A stretch of DNA of 64,000 nucleotides. It comes from Rikenellaceae bacterium (lineage in GTDB: Bacteria; Bacteroidota; Bacteroidia; Bacteroidales; Rikenellaceae). The position numbers were made by a program, and so were the translations under genes. The notes beneath the pieces were generated by a model that worked only from the letters and a program-made list of their open reading frames with translations, was not told where the DNA came from and ran no database searches. Where the stretch lies: NCBI GenBank assembly GCA_020860245.1, contig JAJBUQ010000008.1, positions 146,919-210,918 of the forward strand, given 5' to 3'. Below, piece after piece: positions 60,555-64,000 of this stretch (positions within the stretch are counted from its first letter, which is position 1; each line of letters opens with the position of its first letter).

Positions 60555-62957
60555 TTAATAATCAAAAAACTCGTCTATCATACCGGGAAAAACTACATTA
60601 AAATCCCCGTCGTCGTCACGTGAATTCGAATAACCGGTAGCACCCAGACAATTGTATTCTATGGCTCCGGGAGGGATATAAAATTTATCTTCCTGACTTA
60701 TCAGTAATTTATCGTCATCGTAAACTTTATGCATGAAGCCTGCAAATACAGGCATAGCGGAACGGGCACCGTCTGCTTGATTATTAAGATGAACGCTTCT
60801 GTCTTCACCTCCTACCCAGACACCTGCAACGAGATTAGGTGTAACGCCTATGAACCACGCGTCGGAGTTATTTTGTGATGTTCCTGTCTTGCCTCCCATT
60901 TCCGCTGTAAATTTATACATCCAACGCAGGCGCCCGGCCGTACCGTTTAATACGTTTTTTAGCATACCTATCATAGTATTGGCTGTCTGTTCGCTGATCG
61001 CATCGGTAGTCTGCGGAGCCAGATTGGCAAGAACATTTCCATGCCTGTCTTCGATGCGTACGACAAACAACGGTTCGGTATAGACACCTCTATTTACATA
61101 AGTTGAATACGCCCCCACCATCTCGAACAGCGATACATCCGCGGTTCCGAGGCATAGTGCCGGAACAGGGTCTATATAACTTTTTATACCCATCTTATTT
61201 ATAAAGTCCGCTACTGCAGAAGGTTGCCGGGCTTCCTTCATTATCCACGCAGAATAGTTATTACGGCTGTTGGCAAGACCCCATGCGAGAGTGTGCATAA
61301 CCCCGTCGTAACTTCCTGTTCCTGAGGCTTCGCGCGGAGTCCACGGTTCGCCGTTATAAGTTTCGATACTCATCTGCACGTTCGGCACCATAGTACAGGG
61401 AGTTATTCCGAGGAAGTCGATCGCAAAGGTGTATATAAACGGTTTGACAGTCGATCCTATCTGCCGCTTACCCTGCTTAACCATGTCGTATTTGAAGAAT
61501 TTGAAGTCCTGTCCGCCCACATACGCTTTAACATGACCTGAAATAGGGTCCATGGCCATAAACGACCCTCTCAATATCTGTTTGTGGTAGATTATCGAAT
61601 CCATCGGAGTCATTACAGTGTCCTTCTCGCCCTTATAAGTAAATATCCTTAGGTCGGTAGGGGTATTGAAGTTTTTCAGAATATCGGCATCCGATACTCC
61701 GTCGCGCTTTAATGCACGATAGCGGTCCGTCTGCCTCATTGCGCGATTTAGTATTCCTTCAACGTCCTCTTTGCTTACTTTATTAAATAAGGTCTTACTA
61801 TTTGCTACCTGCTTATCGAGTAATGGTTGAACTTCCTCCCCTAAATGTTCGAACAATGCCTCTTCCGCATATTTCTGCATCGTAGCATTAATCGTAGTGT
61901 ATATCTTCAATCCGTCGCGGTACAGGTTATATTCGGTACCGTCAGATTTGAAATTCTTTACGCACCATCCGTAAATAGGATTTTCGTCCCATGTCTTCAC
62001 GTCCTGCAAGTAGTCCCAGTCATTATTATACTGCGATCTTTGCGGACGAGGCATAGTCATAACCTGCCTCAACATCTCGCGGAAATAGGTTCCGGTACCT
62101 GTATCGTGCGACACCGGGCGGAAGTCCAACCGGATCGGCAGGGCCATTAGCGAATCTCTTTGTCTGGCAGTAATGAATCCGCTGGTCTCCATACGGCTTA
62201 TCACCGTATTGCGCCTGTTCAGGGAATTATTCGGATTCCGGATCGGACTGTAACGCGTAGGGGCATTCACGACTCCCACCAGCACCGCGGCCTCTTCAAT
62301 TGTAAGTTCGTCAGGTAATTTATTGAAGAACGTCCTTGCGGCAGATTTTATTCCGAACGCGTTGCTTCCGTATTCGACGGTGTTTAGGTACATCGCTATG
62401 ATCTCCTCCTTGGTGTAGTTATTCTCCAGCATAACCGCAGTAATCCACTCCTTAAGTTTGGAAATCATGAGGTTGGACCTGCGCGCGACTTTATTGTTAT
62501 GAGTCACTGTATTCCTGGTTTTATAGAGATTTTTAGCAAGCTGTTGAGTTATCGTACTACCACCTCCCTGTTTCTGACCGAGAGCTACGGTTTTAACAGC
62601 AACGCGCGCGAGACTCGTAAAATCTATGCCCGAATGGGAATAAAACCGCGCATCTTCCGTGGAAACAAGGGCAGCGACCAGATTCGGAGACAGCTCCTCA
62701 TAGGCTGTATAAGAACGGTTTTGTACATAAAAACTGCCTATCATCTCTCCGTCTTCGGAATATATCTCGGTGGCGAGATTGCTCTTTGGGTTTTCAAGAT
62801 CTTCGAATGAAGGGAGTTTGCCGAAGACACCGATACTTGTGAGAAGCAGGAGCAGTCCAAGAAATACGAAAGGAAAAAGAAGTATTATCCAGAATATGAC
62901 GATTACTTTTCTATTGTTTACCTTCTTATTTATTTTTTTAATAACTTTTTTAGCCAT
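60555..62957 (-). CDS. Bifunctional penicillin-binding protein 1A-type
   Basis: The 800-residue class A PBP polymerises and cross-links peptidoglycan. It has an N-terminal membrane helix (about residues 18-44, VIVIFWIILLFPFVFLGLLLLL). The GT51 transglycosylase domain (about 55-260) has the catalytic Glu in STEDARFYSHSGID, GGSTITQQLAKNLY and LNTVEYGSNAFGI. The transpeptidase domain (about 420-760) has the SxxK motif in RQIGSTVKPFIY, SRNNYSAWIM (SxN) and KTGTSQNNSDAWFIG (KTG). All catalytic motifs are intact. Length is typical. It is monocistronic and divergent from rplS. Confidence 0.96.
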   Translation of the reverse strand: MAKKVIKKINKKVNNRKVIVIFWIILLFPFVFLGLLLLLTSIGVFGKLPSFEDLENPKSNLATEIYSEDGEMIGSFYVQNRSYTAYEELSPNLVAALVSTEDARFYSHSGIDFTSLARVAVKTVALGQKQGGGSTITQQLAKNLYKTRNTVTHNNKVARRSNLMISKLKEWITAVMLENNYTKEEIIAMYLNTVEYGSNAFGIKSAARTFFNKLPDELTIEEAAVLVGVVNAPTRYSPIRNPNNSLNRRNTVISRMETSGFITARQRDSLMALPIRLDFRPVSHDTGTGTYFREMLRQVMTMPRPQRSQYNNDWDYLQDVKTWDENPIYGWCVKNFKSDGTEYNLYRDGLKIYTTINATMQKYAEEALFEHLGEEVQPLLDKQVANSKTLFNKVSKEDVEGILNRAMRQTDRYRALKRDGVSDADILKNFNTPTDLRIFTYKGEKDTVMTPMDSIIYHKQILRGSFMAMDPISGHVKAYVGGQDFKFFKYDMVKQGKRQIGSTVKPFIYTFAIDFLGITPCTMVPNVQMSIETYNGEPWTPREASGTGSYDGVMHTLAWGLANSRNNYSAWIMKEARQPSAVADFINKMGIKSYIDPVPALCLGTADVSLFEMVGAYSTYVNRGVYTEPLFVVRIEDRHGNVLANLAPQTTDAISEQTANTMIGMLKNVLNGTAGRLRWMYKFTAEMGGKTGTSQNNSDAWFIGVTPNLVAGVWVGGEDRSVHLNNQADGARSAMPVFAGFMHKVYDDDKLLISQEDKFYIPPGAIEYNCLGATGYSNSRDDDGDFNVVFPGMIDEFFDY

Positions 62958-63075
62958 ATTAACTCTGTTACATATTGCAAAGTTAAATAAATTAACCGAG
63001 TTTTCGTTTATGTTTGCAACTATCTTACGTATAACGCGGAATACTCTGCGATTATATACATTTTCCGTACAAAAA

Positions 63076-63107
63076 ATTGGTAATTAAAACAAAACGTCAT
63101 ATATTTG
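63076..63107 (+). promoter_or_regulatory. Probable rplS promoter
   Basis: ATTG (63076-63079), 20 bp, TATATTTG (63100-63107). The -7 box is exact and the -33 box matches three of four. It would start an 80-nt leader ahead of rplS. Confidence 0.6.
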
Positions 63108-63187
63108 CAGGCTGAAAAGCGGAGGAATCTCTTATGAGAACGAAGGTGTCCGTAATATTCCCCGTCAAACCTTTATTATTTAAAGCA

Positions 63188-63559
63188 ATGAACGAACAAC
63201 TTATCAGACTTGCGGAAGATTCTTTTTACGAAGAGAAGAATTATCCGAATTTTAAAAGTGGAGATACGATCACTGTGACCACAAGGATCGTAGAGGGCAA
63301 TAAAGAACGACTCCAGAACTTCCGCGGAACCGTTATCCAAAGGAGAGGAAGCGGTAAAACGCAAACTTTTACGATCCGTAAGATCTCCGACGGAATCGGA
63401 GTGGAGCGTATCTTCCCGCTACTATCTCCGACCATAACGAATATCGAACTCAACAAATCGGGTGTAGTTCGCAGAGCCCGTATCTTCTACCTGCGAAAAC
63501 TCAAAGGCAAGAAGGCAAGAATCAAAGAGAAAAAATTTACCGGGGCTTCTGCGAAGTAG
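63188..63559 (+). CDS. rplS: 50S ribosomal protein L19
   Basis: L19 lies at the interface between the ribosomal subunits. From the ATG at 63188 the product has 123 residues: [35 protein letters not shown], then [24 protein letters not shown] and [23 protein letters not shown], which is the family pattern throughout. An ATG 18 codons upstream (63134) adds a hydrophobic stretch with no L19 counterpart and is rejected. trmD, rimM and rpsP, its common neighbours elsewhere, are absent. A strong terminator follows. Confidence 0.96.
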   Translation: MNEQLIRLAEDSFYEEKNYPNFKSGDTITVTTRIVEGNKERLQNFRGTVIQRRGSGKTQTFTIRKISDGIGVERIFPLLSPTITNIELNKSGVVRRARIFYLRKLKGKKARIKEKKFTGASAK

Positions 63560-63575
63560 TCGGTCAACAGATCAT

Positions 63576-63611
63576 AAAAGGGGCATACTTCTCGTTGTGC
63601 CCCTTTTTTAC
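63576..63611 (+). terminator. Rho-independent terminator of rplS
   Basis: AAAAGGGGCA (63576-63585) pairs with TGCCCCTTTT (63598-63607) around a 12-nt loop, followed by a T run. It stands 16 bp past rplS. Confidence 0.9.
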
Positions 63612-63629
63612 TATTTTTAAATCAAAAAC

Positions 63630-64000
63630 ATGAGTGAAAAAAATATTATTTTCGGTATACGTCCGGTTACAGAGGCTATAAATTCAGGCAAACAAATCGA
63701 TAAAATACTCCTCAAGAAGGGTGCGGAAGGAACCTCCCTCAACCAGGTACGCGATCTTGCAAGAAGTCAAAAAATTCAGATACAGGACGTTCCTGTCGAG
63801 AAGCTCAACTGGCTTACGCGCAACGCGACGCATCAGGGTGTAGTTGCGGTCGGTTCGGCAATAGAATACCGGGAGATAACCGAGATTGTGGACGAGATAT
63901 TTAAAAACGACGAAAATCCCCTTATCGTAGTCTTCGACGGAGTTACAGATGTAAGGAACTTCGGAGGGATCGCACGCAGCGCGGAATGCGCGGGCGTCCA
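63630..64000 (+). CDS. rlmB: TrmH/SpoU-family rRNA 2'-O-methyltransferase, N-terminal part (cut by window edge)
   Basis: The visible 123 residues start MSEKNIIFGIRPVTEAINSG, a substrate-binding L30e-like N-terminal domain (QVRDLARSQKIQIQDVPVEKLNWLTRNATHQGVVAVG), and then enter the SpoU catalytic domain at PLIVVFDGVTDVRNFGGIARSAEC, with motif 1 Asn and Arg (NFGGIARSA). This matches RlmB, which methylates G2251 in 23S rRNA, although TrmH-like paralogues with the same layout exist. The C-terminal SAM-binding knot is outside the window. It starts after the rplS terminator. Confidence 0.9.
   Translation, partial: MSEKNIIFGIRPVTEAINSGKQIDKILLKKGAEGTSLNQVRDLARSQKIQIQDVPVEKLNWLTRNATHQGVVAVGSAIEYREITEIVDEIFKNDENPLIVVFDGVTDVRNFGGIARSAECAGV

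Noticed and set aside
63134-63187. Longer N-terminus of L19
   Set aside because: The extra 18 residues have no counterpart in ribosomal protein L19.
1-64000. CRISPR arrays, insertion sequences, prophage or integrase genes
   Set aside because: No regularly spaced repeats, transposase, recombinase or phage structural motifs were seen on either strand.

Overview
The window is a 64 kb stretch of the chromosome of a bacterium of the phylum Bacteroidota, most likely order Bacteroidales. The evidence is the promoter architecture (TTTG, about 20 bp, TAnnTTTG; exact copies precede both tRNA genes), the near absence of Shine-Dalgarno sequences, the small Bacteroidota-specific gene for a DUF4295 protein behind rpmB-rpmG, a short 286-residue RpoD, many lipoproteins with a Cys lipobox, and lone pectin/arabinan-degrading enzymes of gut or plant-polymer specialists. 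Most of the window is housekeeping DNA. I see no prophage, insertion sequence, CRISPR array, integrase or rRNA.

Layout. 1-4.1 kb: 5' end of leuS, a small lipoprotein, rubrerythrin, tRNA-Glu, a SIMPL protein and an NlpE-like lipoprotein. 4.3-7.5 kb: a double-domain GH43 enzyme and a surface lipoprotein. 7.7-11.6 kb: rpoD, an HtrA/DegQ protease and an outer-membrane beta-barrel. 11.8-17.4 kb: a YtfJ-like protein, mutS2, an M23 peptidase and an SGNH hydrolase. 17.5-19.2 kb: rpmB-rpmG-DUF4295, yajC, ssb. 19.2-28.4 kb: nucleotide-sugar and envelope-glycan genes on the minus strand (GDP-fucose synthesis by gmd and fcl, two further epimerases, a hexapeptide acyltransferase, an MFS transporter, a GT39, a double LpxB-N-like membrane protein and a GT2). 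28.5-36 kb: a PL11 rhamnogalacturonan lyase, an SPFH/NfeD pair, a strongly degenerate hybrid-cluster protein, an FMN-binding protein and a lytic transglycosylase. 36.5-41.8 kb: tRNA-CAU and the division cluster murC-ftsQ-ftsA-ftsZ. 41.8-55.6 kb: trxB, an M23/LysM lipoprotein, a LysE exporter, queE, hpt, purE, an AT-rich methyltransferase, a UbiD decarboxylase, a ZIP transporter, argH with an ArgE-like deacylase, panC-panD and GtrA. 55.6-59.3 kb: a 760-bp gene-poor stretch with two tandem structured RNA elements, then two paralogous repeat lipoproteins. 59.4-64 kb: asd, PBP1a, rplS and the start of an rlmB-like methyltransferase.

The points most worth following are: (1) two tandem, sequence-divergent but structurally matching RNAs at 55.63-56.24 kb, each with its own -7 element; (2) an orphan plus-strand transcript at 36.2-36.42 kb with a perfect promoter and a 10-bp GC-rich terminal stem; (3) a hybrid-cluster protein homologue that lacks the N-terminal cluster cysteines and two glutamate ligands of the hybrid cluster; (4) a modular lipoprotein family that seems to be present with one, two and three repeats.
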